Positions 49,637-58,646 of a stretch of 64,000 bases of DNA are shown here, piece after piece (position 1 is the first letter of the stretch; each line of letters starts with the position of its first letter). The notes beneath the pieces are model-generated. The model worked only from the letters and a program-made list of their open reading frames with translations. It made no database searches and was not told the DNA's origin. This DNA is from Streptomyces griseocarneus (GTDB lineage: Bacteria; Actinomycetota; Actinomycetes; Streptomycetales; Streptomycetaceae), in NCBI GenBank assembly GCA_003674045.1, contig PENC01000023.1:1-64000 (forward strand), in the 5' to 3' direction. The position numbers and the translations under genes were made by a program.

Positions 49637-51670
49637 ATGAACTCAGCCGAACACGCGGCGGTTCTCGCTTCCGGGCTCGCGGGCGTCGGCGCGCTGGCGG
49701 GCGCGCTGCTCCCGGGGCGCGTGCGCGTCATAGCCGTCGGACTGTGCACCGCGGGCCTGGGCGGGGCCGGGCTCGCCGCGGGCCTGCTGGCCACCGGCGG
49801 CGGCCACTGGACCGCCCACCTGCCCGGCCTGCTCCCGATGGCCGGCGTCTACCTCGCCGTCGACGCCCTGTCCGGGCTGTTCATGGCGGTGGCCGGAGCG
49901 GTCGTCCTGGCCGTCGCCGTCTACGGCACCGGCTACGCCCGCGGCCCCCACGCGGGAGGCGTCGCCTCCCGCGGTGTCCAGTGCGCCCTGCCCCTCTTCG
50001 CCCTCACCCTGGTGCTGGTGCCCGCCGCGGCCTCCGTCTCCACCCTCCTGCTCCTGTGGGAGGTCATGGCCCTCACCTCCCTCCTGCTCGTCCTGGCCGA
50101 CCAGCGGGAGCGCGCGTCCGTCCGCGACGCCGGGATCTGGTACGCCGTCATGACCCACCTCGGGCTCGTCCTCCTGCTCGCCGGGCTCGCGCTCTTCGCC
50201 GCCTGCGCCGGGGGCGAGACCTTCACCGCGCTGCGCGCGGGCGCGAGCGGCCTGTCACCCACCGCGCGCGGCACCGTCTTCGTGCTGGTCGCCGCCGCGT
50301 TCGCGTCCAAGGCGGGCATGGTCCCGCTGCACCCCTGGCTGCCGCGCGCCCACCCCGAGGCACCCAGCAACGTCTCCGCCCTGATGAGCGCCGCGATGGT
50401 CAACCTCGGCGCGTACGGCATCATCCGCGTCGCCTTCGACCTGCTCGGCGGCGCGCCGCGCTGGGGCTGGGTGCTCGTCCTGGCCGTCGGCGCCCTGTCC
50501 GCCGTGTACGGCATCCTCCAGGCGGCCATGGCCTCCGACCTCAAACGGCTGCTCGCCTACTCGACCTCCGAGAACCTCGGCCTCGTCCTCATCGGCGTCG
50601 GCGCCGCCGGGCTCTTCGCCTCCTCCGGCCACCCCGTGCCCGCCGCCCTCGCCCTCGCCGCCGCGCTGCTGCACATCACCAACCACGCCGTCTTCAAGGC
50701 CCTGCTCTTCTGCGCCGCGGGTTCCGTCGCCCGCGCCACCGGCGTCCGCGACCTCGACCGCATGGGCGGCCTGCGCGCCCGGATGCCCGCCACCACGGGC
50801 TTCTTCGCCGTGGCCGCCCTCGGCGCCATCGCCCTGCCGCCCGGCAACGGCTTCCTCAGCGAATGGCTGCTGCTCCAGTCCCTCATCAACGGGCTGACCG
50901 TGCCCGGCGTCACCGCGGCCATCGTGCTGCCGCTCGCCGTCGCCGTCATCGCGCTGTCCGCCGGGCTCGCCGCCGCCGTCTTCGTCAAGGCCCTCGGCGT
51001 CGGCTTCTTCGCCCGGCCGCGCAGCGCCGGGGCCGCCGCGGCCACCGAGAGCCCGCCGGGCATGCTCGTCGGCATGGGCCTGCTCGCCGCGGGCTGCACC
51101 GGCCTCGCCCTGGTGCCCGGCATGCTCGGCAACGGACTGTCACGCGCCGTGGCCGTGGCCGGACTCAGGGGCGGACCGCCGCTGTCCGGCAACGGCTTCG
51201 AACTCCGCCTGGACCGGCTGGCCGCCTCCATGTCGCCCCTGTGGGTGGCCGCCGCGCTCACCGCCGGCCTGCTCGCCGCGGGCACCCTGATCCGGCTCAC
51301 CGCCCGCCGCGGCCGCCGCTCCGGCGTCCGCCTCTGGGACTGCGGCGGAGGCGCCCCCACGCCCCGCATGTCCTACACGGCCACCTCCTTCGCCGAACCC
51401 CTCCAGCGCGTCTTCGACGACGTCCTCGCCCCCGAGCAGGACGTCGACGTCACCCCCGTACGCGAATCCGCCTATCTGGTCGAGCGGGTGCGCTTCCGGC
51501 GCGCCGTACCCGACCGGATCGAGCACCGTGTCTACCGCCCCGCCCTTGCCGCCCTGGCCAGGATCGGGCAGGGCGCGCGCCGCCTCGCCACCGGCAGCGT
51601 GCACCTCTACCTCGGCTACGGGTTCTTCGGACTCGTCGCCGTCCTGCTGGCCCTGGCGGTGGGCTGGTGA
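49637..51670 (+). CDS. HyfB/NuoL-like proton-conducting membrane subunit
   Basis: 677 residues with about 14-16 membrane helices and the Proton_antipo_M core: a membrane Glu in LLLWEVMALTSLLLVLADQR near 135, KAGMVPLHPWLPRAHPEAP near 223, a loop DLKRLLAYSTSENLGLVLIG near 302, and ALPPGNGFLSEWLLLQ near 390. A soluble C-terminal segment (LWDCGGGAPTPRMSYTATSF) precedes a last helix, as in HyfB/HycC. It starts 10 bases after the NuoB-like gene. Confidence 0.92.
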   Translation: MNSAEHAAVLASGLAGVGALAGALLPGRVRVIAVGLCTAGLGGAGLAAGLLATGGGHWTAHLPGLLPMAGVYLAVDALSGLFMAVAGAVVLAVAVYGTGYARGPHAGGVASRGVQCALPLFALTLVLVPAAASVSTLLLLWEVMALTSLLLVLADQRERASVRDAGIWYAVMTHLGLVLLLAGLALFAACAGGETFTALRAGASGLSPTARGTVFVLVAAAFASKAGMVPLHPWLPRAHPEAPSNVSALMSAAMVNLGAYGIIRVAFDLLGGAPRWGWVLVLAVGALSAVYGILQAAMASDLKRLLAYSTSENLGLVLIGVGAAGLFASSGHPVPAALALAAALLHITNHAVFKALLFCAAGSVARATGVRDLDRMGGLRARMPATTGFFAVAALGAIALPPGNGFLSEWLLLQSLINGLTVPGVTAAIVLPLAVAVIALSAGLAAAVFVKALGVGFFARPRSAGAAAATESPPGMLVGMGLLAAGCTGLALVPGMLGNGLSRAVAVAGLRGGPPLSGNGFELRLDRLAASMSPLWVAAALTAGLLAAGTLIRLTARRGRRSGVRLWDCGGGAPTPRMSYTATSFAEPLQRVFDDVLAPEQDVDVTPVRESAYLVERVRFRRAVPDRIEHRVYRPALAALARIGQGARRLATGSVHLYLGYGFFGLVAVLLALAVGW

Positions 51671-51707
51671 ACGGCACCGCGCGACGCGGGGCGCAGGAGG
51701 GAGCACC

Positions 51708-52661
51708 GTGAGAGCCATCGGTACGGCGGCCGTCGCCGCCCAGGTCGTCCTGGTCACCGCCGGGGCCCCGCTGCTCGCGGGCACCATGCGGCAGGTACGG
51801 GCCCGGCTGGAGGGCCGGGCCGGGCCCGGCGTCGGCCAGCCCTGGCGGGACCTGCGCAAACTGCTGCGCAAGGAGGCCATCACCCCCGTCGGCACCGGCC
51901 CCGCCTTCCGGCTCGCGCCCCTCCTGCTCGTCTCGACCACCGCCGTCGTCGCCGCCCTCGTCCCCCTGGCCTCCACCACCACACCCGTCAGCGGCAAGGC
52001 CGATCTGATCCTGGTGGTCGCCCTGCTGGCCCTCGGCACCGTCGCCCTCGCCCTCGCGGGCCTGGACACCGGCACCGCGTTCGGCGGCATGGGAGCCTCC
52101 CGCGGGATGACCGTCGCCGCCCTCGTCGAACCGACCATCCTCCTTGCGGCCGTCGCCCTGTCGATACCGGCGGGCTCCACCAACCTCGCCACGATCGTCG
52201 GCGACGGCGTCCGCGACCCCGTCCGGCTGGCCTCCCCGGCCGGCCTCCTCGCCACCGCCGCGCTGGCCGTCGCCGTGCTCGCCGAGACAGGACGGCTGCC
52301 CGTGGACAACCCCTCCACCCACCTGGAGCTGACGATGGTGCACGAGGCGATGGTCCTGGAGTACGCGGGCCCCGACCTCGCCCTCGTCGAACTCGGCGCC
52401 CAGATGCGGCTCGCCGTCCTCCTCGGACTGCTCACCTCCCTGGCCGCCCCCTGGGGCATCGCGACCACCGCCTCCCCGGCCGCCCTCGCCCTCGCCCTGG
52501 TGCTGCTCACCGCCAAGGTCGCCCTCCTCGGCACGGCCCTCGCCGCCGCCGAGGTGTTCTGGGCGAAACTGCGGCTCTTCCGCGTCCCCGAGCTGCTCGC
52601 CGGATCCTTCCTGCTGGCCCTGCTCGCGGTCACCGCCTCGTACTTCCTCACAGGAGAGTGA
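51708..52661 (+). CDS. hycD: HycD/NuoH-like membrane subunit
   Basis: 317 residues, GTG start with GGAGGGAGC upstream. It has about eight helices and the NuoH/HycD signatures RLEGRAGPGVGQPWRDLRKL near 33 and LAETGRLPVDNPSTHLELTM near 190 (Glu residues at the quinone-cavity side), then VHEAMVLEYAGPDLALVELG. It links the soluble iron-sulfur arm to the antiporter-like subunits. Confidence 0.92.
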   Translation: MRAIGTAAVAAQVVLVTAGAPLLAGTMRQVRARLEGRAGPGVGQPWRDLRKLLRKEAITPVGTGPAFRLAPLLLVSTTAVVAALVPLASTTTPVSGKADLILVVALLALGTVALALAGLDTGTAFGGMGASRGMTVAALVEPTILLAAVALSIPAGSTNLATIVGDGVRDPVRLASPAGLLATAALAVAVLAETGRLPVDNPSTHLELTMVHEAMVLEYAGPDLALVELGAQMRLAVLLGLLTSLAAPWGIATTASPAALALALVLLTAKVALLGTALAAAEVFWAKLRLFRVPELLAGSFLLALLAVTASYFLTGE

Positions 52662-52672
52662 GTGAGGGACAC

Positions 52673-53368
52673 ATGAACGACAGCGTCTACACCCAGCTGC
52701 TCGACCTGGCGTGCGGCGCGTTCCTGCTCGCGGCCGTCGTGGTCCTGTGGCTGCGCCAACTGTCCTCGATCATCCGGGTCTTCGCGCTCCAGGGCGCCGT
52801 GCTCGCGGCCCTCGCCGCCCTGCTCGGCGTGCGCGAGGGCCGCTGGGACCTGCTCGCCGTCGCCGTCGGCATCGGCCTGCTCCGCGCCGGGGCGCTGCCC
52901 CACATCGTCCGGCGCGCCCTCGCCGCGGGCACCCCGCCCCCGGCCCGGCACTACGAGGAGGACAACAGCGAGGCCCGCGAGGCCCGGCCCCTGGTCAACG
53001 TCGCGGCCTCCCTGATCGGCGCCGCCCTGCTGACCCTGCTCGCCTACGCCGTCGCCCGGCCCCTGGTCGAACTCGACCCCACCCCCGCGACGCGCGCCCT
53101 GCCGGTCGGCCTCGCCGTCGTCCTGATCGGCTTCTTCACCCTGGTCACCCGGCGCCGCGCCCTGGCGCAGGTGGTCGGCTTCCTGCTCCTGGACAACGGC
53201 ATCACCGCCACGGCCTTCCTGGCCGCCTCCGGCGTGCCGCTGATCGTCGAACTCGGCGTCTCCTTCGACGTCCTGCTCGCCGTTCTCGTCCTGCAGATCC
53301 TCACCACCCGGATGCGGGCCGCCTTCGGCGGCACCGGCATCGACGACCTGCGGGAGCTACGCGACTGA
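52673..53368 (+). CDS. hycP: HyfE-like (HycP) membrane subunit
   Basis: 231 residues (ATG 52673 after GAGGG; an in-frame GTG at 52658 overlaps the previous stop). About seven helices resemble NuoK/HyfE: LLAAVVVLWLRQLSSIIRVF near 18, a late DNGITATAFLAASGVPLIVE near 180 and VLQILTTRMRAAFG at the end. The order NuoB, HyfB, HyfC, HyfE, HyfF, HyfG is that of formate hydrogenlyase-like complexes. The stop overlaps the next start (TGATG). Confidence 0.85.
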   Translation: MNDSVYTQLLDLACGAFLLAAVVVLWLRQLSSIIRVFALQGAVLAALAALLGVREGRWDLLAVAVGIGLLRAGALPHIVRRALAAGTPPPARHYEEDNSEAREARPLVNVAASLIGAALLTLLAYAVARPLVELDPTPATRALPVGLAVVLIGFFTLVTRRRALAQVVGFLLLDNGITATAFLAASGVPLIVELGVSFDVLLAVLVLQILTTRMRAAFGGTGIDDLRELRD

Positions 53369-55161
53369 TGACGCACGCCACCACCGCACTGCTGCTCACC
53401 GCGCCCGTCGCGGTGCCGCTCGCCGCCTCGGCGGCCCACGCCGCCGGCGGCCTGCGCGAGCTGCGCCCGCACCGCCGGGCCGCCCACGCCCTGCCCCGGC
53501 ACTCCGCCGGGCCCGTCCACCGGCCGCCCTCCCCGCGGGCCCCGGCCGAACCCGCACAGGTCACCGGACCCGCCACCGGAGGCCCGGCCACCGGCTCCGC
53601 CGCAGCGGGACCGGCCACGGGTTCCGGAGGACCGGGCGTGGGCCCCGGCGGCCCCGCCACCCTCACCGGCGGCCCCCGCACCGAGCCCCCCGGGCCACCG
53701 CCCCTCGGCCCGGACGACCCGGCCGCCGCGCCGCCCCCCGCCACGGGCCCGCACGCCCCGGCCCGTACGACCGGCGCCTGGCTCGGGCTCGTCTCCCCGG
53801 CCACCATCCTCTTCTGCGGCGCCGCCCTCGCGACCACCGTCCCCCAGCGCGGCCCGGTCACGGCCTACGGACGGCTGCTGCGCGCCGACGCCCTGACGGT
53901 GTGGCTGCTGCTCGCCGTCGGCGCCGTGGCCGCCCTCGCCTGCGCCGCCAACCCCGCCCACCTCGCCCACGAACGCGCCGACGCGGGCACCGCCCGCCGC
54001 TACAACCTGCTCATCCACGCCTTCCTCGCCGCCATGAGCGCGGCCGTCCTCGCCGCGAACCTCGGCGTCCTGTGGATCGCCATCGAGGCGACCACCATCG
54101 TCACCGCCTTCCTCGTCGGCCACCGGCGCACCCGCGCCTCCGTCGAGGCCGCCTGGAAATACGTGGTGATCTGCTCCGCCGGGATCGGCCTCGCCTTCCT
54201 CGGCACCGTGCTGCTCTACTACGCGGCCCGGCAGGCCGGCATCCCCGAGGCCTCCGCCCTGGACTGGGCCACTCTCGCCACGCACGCCGACCACTTCGAC
54301 CCGGCCGTCACCCGGCTCGCCATGAGCCTGATCGTCCTCGGCTTCGGCACCAAGGCCGGGCTCGCGCCACTGCACGCCTGGCTGCCCGACGCCCACAGCC
54401 AGGCACCCGCCCCCGTCTCCGCCCTGATGTCCGGGGTCCTGCTCTCGGTCGCCTTCGCCGGACTGCTGCGCTACAAGACCGTCGCCGACGCGGCCCTCGG
54501 CGCGGGCTTCACCCGCACCCTGCTCGCCGGGGCGGCGCTCCTGACCCTGGCCCTGGCCGCGCTCCTGCTCCTCGTCCAGCGCGACTACAAGCGGATGCTG
54601 GCCTATTCGAGCATGGAGCACATGAGCCTGATCGCCCTCGGCACGGCCATCGGCACCCCGCTCGCCGTCTCCGCCGCCCTCCTGCACATCGCGGGCCACG
54701 GGCTGGTGAAGACCGTCGCCTTCTGCGCGTCCGGCCACATTCTGCGCATCCGCCGCACCGCCCGCATCGGGCGCGTCCGCGGCCTGCTCGCCGAGGCACC
54801 GGCCCTCGGTGTCGGCTTCGGGCTCGCCGTGGTCGCCCTGCTCGGACTGCCCCCGTTCAGCCTCTTCGCCTCCGAACTCGGCCTCGCCCGCGCGGGCTTC
54901 GCCGCGCACCACAGCGGGGTCGCCGCCGTCGCCCTGCTCTTCGTCCTGGTGTCCTTCGCCGCCCTCGTCTCCCGCACCGCCCGGATGGTGCTCGGCCCCC
55001 CGCCCGAGCCCGAGGCCGTCGCCGACGGGCCCGTACGGCTCGGCGTGGTCGCCGCCGCGCCCCTGGTCACCGGCCTGGTCGCGGCCGCGGCCCTGGGCGT
55101 CACCACCGGGCCGCTCACCCGGCTGCTCTCCGCCGCGGGCGAGATCGTCGGAAGGCACTGA
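53368..55161 (+). CDS. hycQ: HyfF-like (HycQ) proton-conducting subunit with a Pro/Gly/Thr-rich insert
   Basis: 597 residues. The antiporter core is normal: GTKAGLAPLHAWLPDAHSQA near 330, VQRDYKRMLAYSSMEHMSLI near 405, and LLGLPPFSLFASELGLARAG near 490. Residues about 45-134 (53500-53769) are replaced by a low-complexity stretch of Pro, Gly, Thr and Ala with degenerate GPATG units, between the first and second membrane helices. It is in frame and open, so it is probably translated as a disordered loop. Confidence 0.88.
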   Translation: MTHATTALLLTAPVAVPLAASAAHAAGGLRELRPHRRAAHALPRHSAGPVHRPPSPRAPAEPAQVTGPATGGPATGSAAAGPATGSGGPGVGPGGPATLTGGPRTEPPGPPPLGPDDPAAAPPPATGPHAPARTTGAWLGLVSPATILFCGAALATTVPQRGPVTAYGRLLRADALTVWLLLAVGAVAALACAANPAHLAHERADAGTARRYNLLIHAFLAAMSAAVLAANLGVLWIAIEATTIVTAFLVGHRRTRASVEAAWKYVVICSAGIGLAFLGTVLLYYAARQAGIPEASALDWATLATHADHFDPAVTRLAMSLIVLGFGTKAGLAPLHAWLPDAHSQAPAPVSALMSGVLLSVAFAGLLRYKTVADAALGAGFTRTLLAGAALLTLALAALLLLVQRDYKRMLAYSSMEHMSLIALGTAIGTPLAVSAALLHIAGHGLVKTVAFCASGHILRIRRTARIGRVRGLLAEAPALGVGFGLAVVALLGLPPFSLFASELGLARAGFAAHHSGVAAVALLFVLVSFAALVSRTARMVLGPPPEPEAVADGPVRLGVVAAAPLVTGLVAAAALGVTTGPLTRLLSAAGEIVGRH

Positions 55162-55196
55162 CGTGCTCCACACGACGGAAGGCACCGACTGAGGTG

Positions 55197-56708
55197 ATGC
55201 ACACGACCACGCACAGGACCGTGACCGACATCGGGCCCGACGAACTGCCCGGCCGCGCCGCCGACCTGCTCGTCGGCGGCCACCGCCTCGCGCTGGTCGC
55301 CGCCCACCACGACGGCCCGGCCGCGCCCGGCGGCCGCGCCGTGCGCGTCGTCTACCTCTTCGCCTCCGGCCCGCCCGACACCCGCACCGAACTGCACGTG
55401 CGCCTCGACCCCGAGGCGCCCGAACTGCCCACCCTGGCCCATCTCTCCTTCCCCGCCGGGCGGTTCGAGCGCGAGATGCGCGACCTGCACGGCATCGTGC
55501 CCCTCGGCCACCCGCTGCCGCACCGCCTCGTGCGCCACTTCCACTGGCCCCGCGGCTGGTACCCGATGCACCCCGAGGCCGGGCCCCCGCCGCCGTTCGC
55601 CGAACCCGAGGGGCCGTACCCCTTCCTGGAGGTCGAGGGCGAGGGCGTCTACGAGATCCCCGTCGGACCCGTGCACGCCGGTCTCATCGAACCCGGGCAC
55701 TTCCGGTTCTCCGTCGTCGGCGAGACCATCATCAAGCTCAAGGCCCGGCTGTGGTTCGTGCACAAGGGCATCGAGAAGCTCATGGAGGGCCGCACCCCCG
55801 AGCGCGGCCTGCCGCTCGCGGAGCGCGTCAGCGGCGACACCGCCGTCGGCCATGCCCTCGCCTACTGCCTGGCCGTCGAGGAGGCCACCGGCACCGAGGT
55901 GCCCGAGCCCGCCCGCCGCGCCCGCGCCCTGCTCCTGGAACTCGAACGCCTCCACAACCACGTCGCCGACCTCGGCGCCCTGTGCAACGACGTCGGCCAC
56001 GGCGTCCTGCACGCCCGCGCCCAGCACCTGCGCGAACAGCTCCTGCGCCTGAACCTGGAGGTCACCGGCCACCGGCTGCTGCGCGGCGGCGTCGTACCGG
56101 GCGGCGCGGCCCTGTGCTCGGTGCCCGGCACGGCCCGGATGCGGGTGCTCGGCCGGGAGATCTCCGACCTCGTCACGCTCGCCCTCGGCCACACCACCGT
56201 CCGCGACCGCTTCACCGGCACCGCCCGCCTGGACACGGCCGCCGCCCGCGACCTGGGCTGTCTCGGCTACGTCGCGCGGGCCAGCGGCGTGGCGGCCGAC
56301 GCCCGGGTCCGCCATCCGTTCCACGCGTACGGCCGGGCGCTCACCGTGCCCGTCCACACCACCGGCGACGTCCTCGCCCGCTTCCTCGTACGGGCGGAGG
56401 AGATCGACGCCTCCCTGGCCCTCGTCGAGGAACTGGGGGACCGGCTGTCGTCCGGCCGCTGGACGGCACCCCTGCCCCCCGGCCGCGCACCGGGCGCGGG
56501 CACCGGCATGGTCGAGGGCTGGCGCGGCACCATCACCACCCGCGTCGAACTGCGCGGCCGCGACCCCCTGCTGACCAGAGTCAAGATCGCCGACCCGTCC
56601 TTCTTCAACTGGCCCGCACTCCCGGTCGCCCTGACCGACACGATCGTCCCGGACTTCCCCCTGACGAACAAAAGCTTCAACTTGTCGTACGCGGGCAACG
56701 ACCTGTGA
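55197..56708 (+). CDS. hycE: HycE/NuoCD-like large subunit lacking NiFe ligands
   Basis: 503 residues. An N-terminal NuoC-like part (FEREMRDLHGIVPLGHPLPH near 85) joins a NuoD/hydrogenase large-subunit part (VGPVHAGLIEPGHFRFSVVG near 155, HKGIEKLMEGRTPE near 190, LERLHNHVADLGALCNDVG near 250). Where NiFe enzymes have CxxC after the ER motif, this one has ERVSGDTAVGHA. No DPCxxC occurs at the C-terminus (KIADPSFFNWPAL). It therefore looks like a non-hydrogenase relative, perhaps a proton-pumping redox complex of unknown donor. Confidence 0.88.
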   Translation: MHTTTHRTVTDIGPDELPGRAADLLVGGHRLALVAAHHDGPAAPGGRAVRVVYLFASGPPDTRTELHVRLDPEAPELPTLAHLSFPAGRFEREMRDLHGIVPLGHPLPHRLVRHFHWPRGWYPMHPEAGPPPPFAEPEGPYPFLEVEGEGVYEIPVGPVHAGLIEPGHFRFSVVGETIIKLKARLWFVHKGIEKLMEGRTPERGLPLAERVSGDTAVGHALAYCLAVEEATGTEVPEPARRARALLLELERLHNHVADLGALCNDVGHGVLHARAQHLREQLLRLNLEVTGHRLLRGGVVPGGAALCSVPGTARMRVLGREISDLVTLALGHTTVRDRFTGTARLDTAAARDLGCLGYVARASGVAADARVRHPFHAYGRALTVPVHTTGDVLARFLVRAEEIDASLALVEELGDRLSSGRWTAPLPPGRAPGAGTGMVEGWRGTITTRVELRGRDPLLTRVKIADPSFFNWPALPVALTDTIVPDFPLTNKSFNLSYAGNDL

Positions 56709-56723
56709 CGGAGGCGATGCTGG

Positions 56724-56741
56724 GCGCCCCGTAAGGGGCGC
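56724..56741. terminator. Hairpin terminator after the hyc-like operon
   Basis: GCGCCCC-GTAA-GGGGCGC, 15 bases after the last stop. The downstream flank (CGGGGCTGTGACAGTTTGTG, then GCTCCGCCGCGTGGGCGC) is the reverse complement of the flank near 60.95-61.0 kb, so the two are copies of one repeat in opposite orientation. Confidence 0.75.
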
Positions 56742-56865
56742 GGGGCTGTGACAGTTTGTGGCTCCGCCGCGTGGGCGCGAGCAACTGCAAACGGCCCGCA
56801 GCCGCGTACCGGACTCACGTGGCAACCCGGTGGGCGCGAGGACAAGAAACCGTGCAGCGGAAAGC

Positions 56866-57039
56866 TCACCCCGGCTCATCATCAAGCGCAACCCCATGCG
56901 CCCGGGCAACCCGCACCGCATCGTCCAGCTCGTCCTCCGCCAGAGCCGTCTCGAACGCATCGGCTGTCGCGCGCGCAGCCGCGAGCGCGGCGCGCGCGTC
57001 GCGCACCCGCTGCCGCATTGCCTCGGCGAATACGCTCAC
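56866..57039 (-). CDS. Small 57-residue helical protein
   Basis: GTG at 57039 preceded by GGGGG 5-9 bases upstream. It encodes VSVFAEAMRQRVRDARAALA, then AARATADAFETALAEDELDD and AVRVARAHGVALDD, ending EPG. The Ala/Arg/Glu heptad-like pattern predicts a helical hairpin or short coiled coil. The acidic end and clean frame give coding character on the minus strand, while the plus-strand frames there are Arg/Pro-rich. The length and style match small conserved streptomycete proteins of unknown role. It lies alone between convergent and divergent neighbours. Confidence 0.6.
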   Translation of the reverse strand: MSVFAEAMRQRVRDARAALAAARATADAFETALAEDELDDAVRVARAHGVALDDEPG

Positions 57040-57211
57040 GACGCCCCCAGGGGGAACGGTGGGAAGGATTCCTCAAGTCTAGGCCCGCCCAGGGCTTTTT
57101 CCCCTGCTCCGCACGGCTTCCGGGCAGCAGTGACGGCCACCCGCGCCGGGAGCGGCCCGCGAGCGGCGGGTAGGGTGGTGATCAAGCCCGGGGGAGACGA
57201 AAGACAGCACC

Positions 57212-58621
57212 ATGGCGGGGACCACCGAAGCAGAGTTCATCGGGCTCACCGATGACGAAACCGAGACGTTCGGGCGAATATTCGCGAAACTGCGGGCGCT
57301 TCCCGTCGATCACCCCGACCGCATGAGTGCCGAGCAGACCGCAGCCGCCTTCGTCCGCGACGGCCGTCACCGGCGCCGCAAGGCGATCCGCAAGCAGCGG
57401 CGCGCCGCCGATGCCGAGGCGGCCGCAGCCACCGCGACCGGCTCCCCGACCCGGCGGGAGGACGCCCCGCTCACCGGGCCGGGCGCGCCGGGGACGTACC
57501 ACCGGCCGCGTCGCTGCTACGTGTGCAAGTCGCTGTACCACCGGGCGGACGCCTTCTACCACCTGCTCTGTCCCGGCTGTGCCGGTGACAACACGGCGCG
57601 GCGCGCCCTGCGTACCGACCTGACCGGACGCCGGGTCCTGCTCACCGGTGGCCGGGTGAAGATCGGCTTCCAGCTCGCCCTGATGATGCTGCGCGACGGC
57701 GCGGAGCTCATGGTCACCAGCCGCTTCCCGCACGACACGGTCCGCCGCTTCCGGGCGGCCGAGGGCAGCGCCGACTGGCTGGACCGGCTGACCGTGCTCG
57801 CCGTCGACCTCCGTGACCCGCGCCAGGTGCTCGGCCTGTGCGAACGGCTGCGGGCCGACGGCAGGCCGCTGGACATCCTCGTCAACAACGCGGCCCAGAC
57901 CATCCGCAGGCCACCGGCCTCGTACCTGGCGCTGGCCGCCGGCGAGACCGGCGCCCTGCCCGCCGGGGTCCCGGCGACGGCCGTGCTGCGCGCCCCCGGC
58001 TACCGGCCTCCGGTCCCCACGGCCCTCGGTGCCGCCGCGGGTACGTCGGGCGCGCTCGCGCTCGTCCTGCCCGGCGAGGGGGCCGCCGTGTCGTGGTCCG
58101 GCGAGGTGGACGAGGCGGGACTGCTGCCCGATCTCTCCCCGGCGAACTCCTGGTCCGTGCGCGTCGGCGGTCTGGACCCGGCGGAGGTGCTGGAGACCCA
58201 GTTCGTCAACGCGCTCGCGCCCACCCTGCTGTGCGACCGGCTGCTGCCTCTGCTGCTGGCCTCGCCCCACCCGCGCCGGTATGTCGTCAACGTGACGGCC
58301 GTCGAGGGGCGCTTCGCCGTGCGGAACAAGACGGGCCGACATCCGCACACCAACATGGCGAAGGCCGCGCTGAACATGCTGACCCGTACGAGCGGGCCCG
58401 AACTCGCCCGGCAGGGCGTCCACATGTGCAGCGTCGACACCGGCTGGATCACGGATGAGAACCCGGCGCCGACGAAGGAACGGATCGCCGCGCGCGGCTT
58501 CCGGACGCCGTTGGACATCGTGGACGGCGCGGCCCGGATCTACGACCCGATCGTGCGCGGCGAGGCGGGCGACCCCGTGTCGGGCGTGCACCTCAAGGAC
58601 TACCGGATCGCCGACTGGTGA
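57212..58621 (+). CDS. SDR-family protein with N-terminal zinc ribbon and altered active site
   Basis: 469 residues. The first about 80 are a charged helical region (DGRHRRRKAIRKQRRAADAE). A four-Cys zinc ribbon follows (CYVCKSLY...CPGCAGDN, about 106-128), then a Rossmann SDR domain: LLTGGRVKIGFQLALMML near 145 and DILVNNAAQT near 222. At the catalytic site the usual YxxxK reads THTNMAK-type (HPHTNMAKAALNM near 380): Lys is kept but the Tyr is Thr. The 469-residue length is long for an SDR. It may bind a nucleotide and partner rather than reduce a substrate. Confidence 0.82.
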   Translation: MAGTTEAEFIGLTDDETETFGRIFAKLRALPVDHPDRMSAEQTAAAFVRDGRHRRRKAIRKQRRAADAEAAAATATGSPTRREDAPLTGPGAPGTYHRPRRCYVCKSLYHRADAFYHLLCPGCAGDNTARRALRTDLTGRRVLLTGGRVKIGFQLALMMLRDGAELMVTSRFPHDTVRRFRAAEGSADWLDRLTVLAVDLRDPRQVLGLCERLRADGRPLDILVNNAAQTIRRPPASYLALAAGETGALPAGVPATAVLRAPGYRPPVPTALGAAAGTSGALALVLPGEGAAVSWSGEVDEAGLLPDLSPANSWSVRVGGLDPAEVLETQFVNALAPTLLCDRLLPLLLASPHPRRYVVNVTAVEGRFAVRNKTGRHPHTNMAKAALNMLTRTSGPELARQGVHMCSVDTGWITDENPAPTKERIAARGFRTPLDIVDGAARIYDPIVRGEAGDPVSGVHLKDYRIADW

Positions 58622-58646
58622 TCCGGCCGGCCGGGCACGGTACGGC

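Noticed and set aside
55197..56708. NiFe hydrogenase large subunit
   Set aside because: Both CxxC ligand pairs needed for the NiFe centre are absent, so hydrogenase function is not supported.
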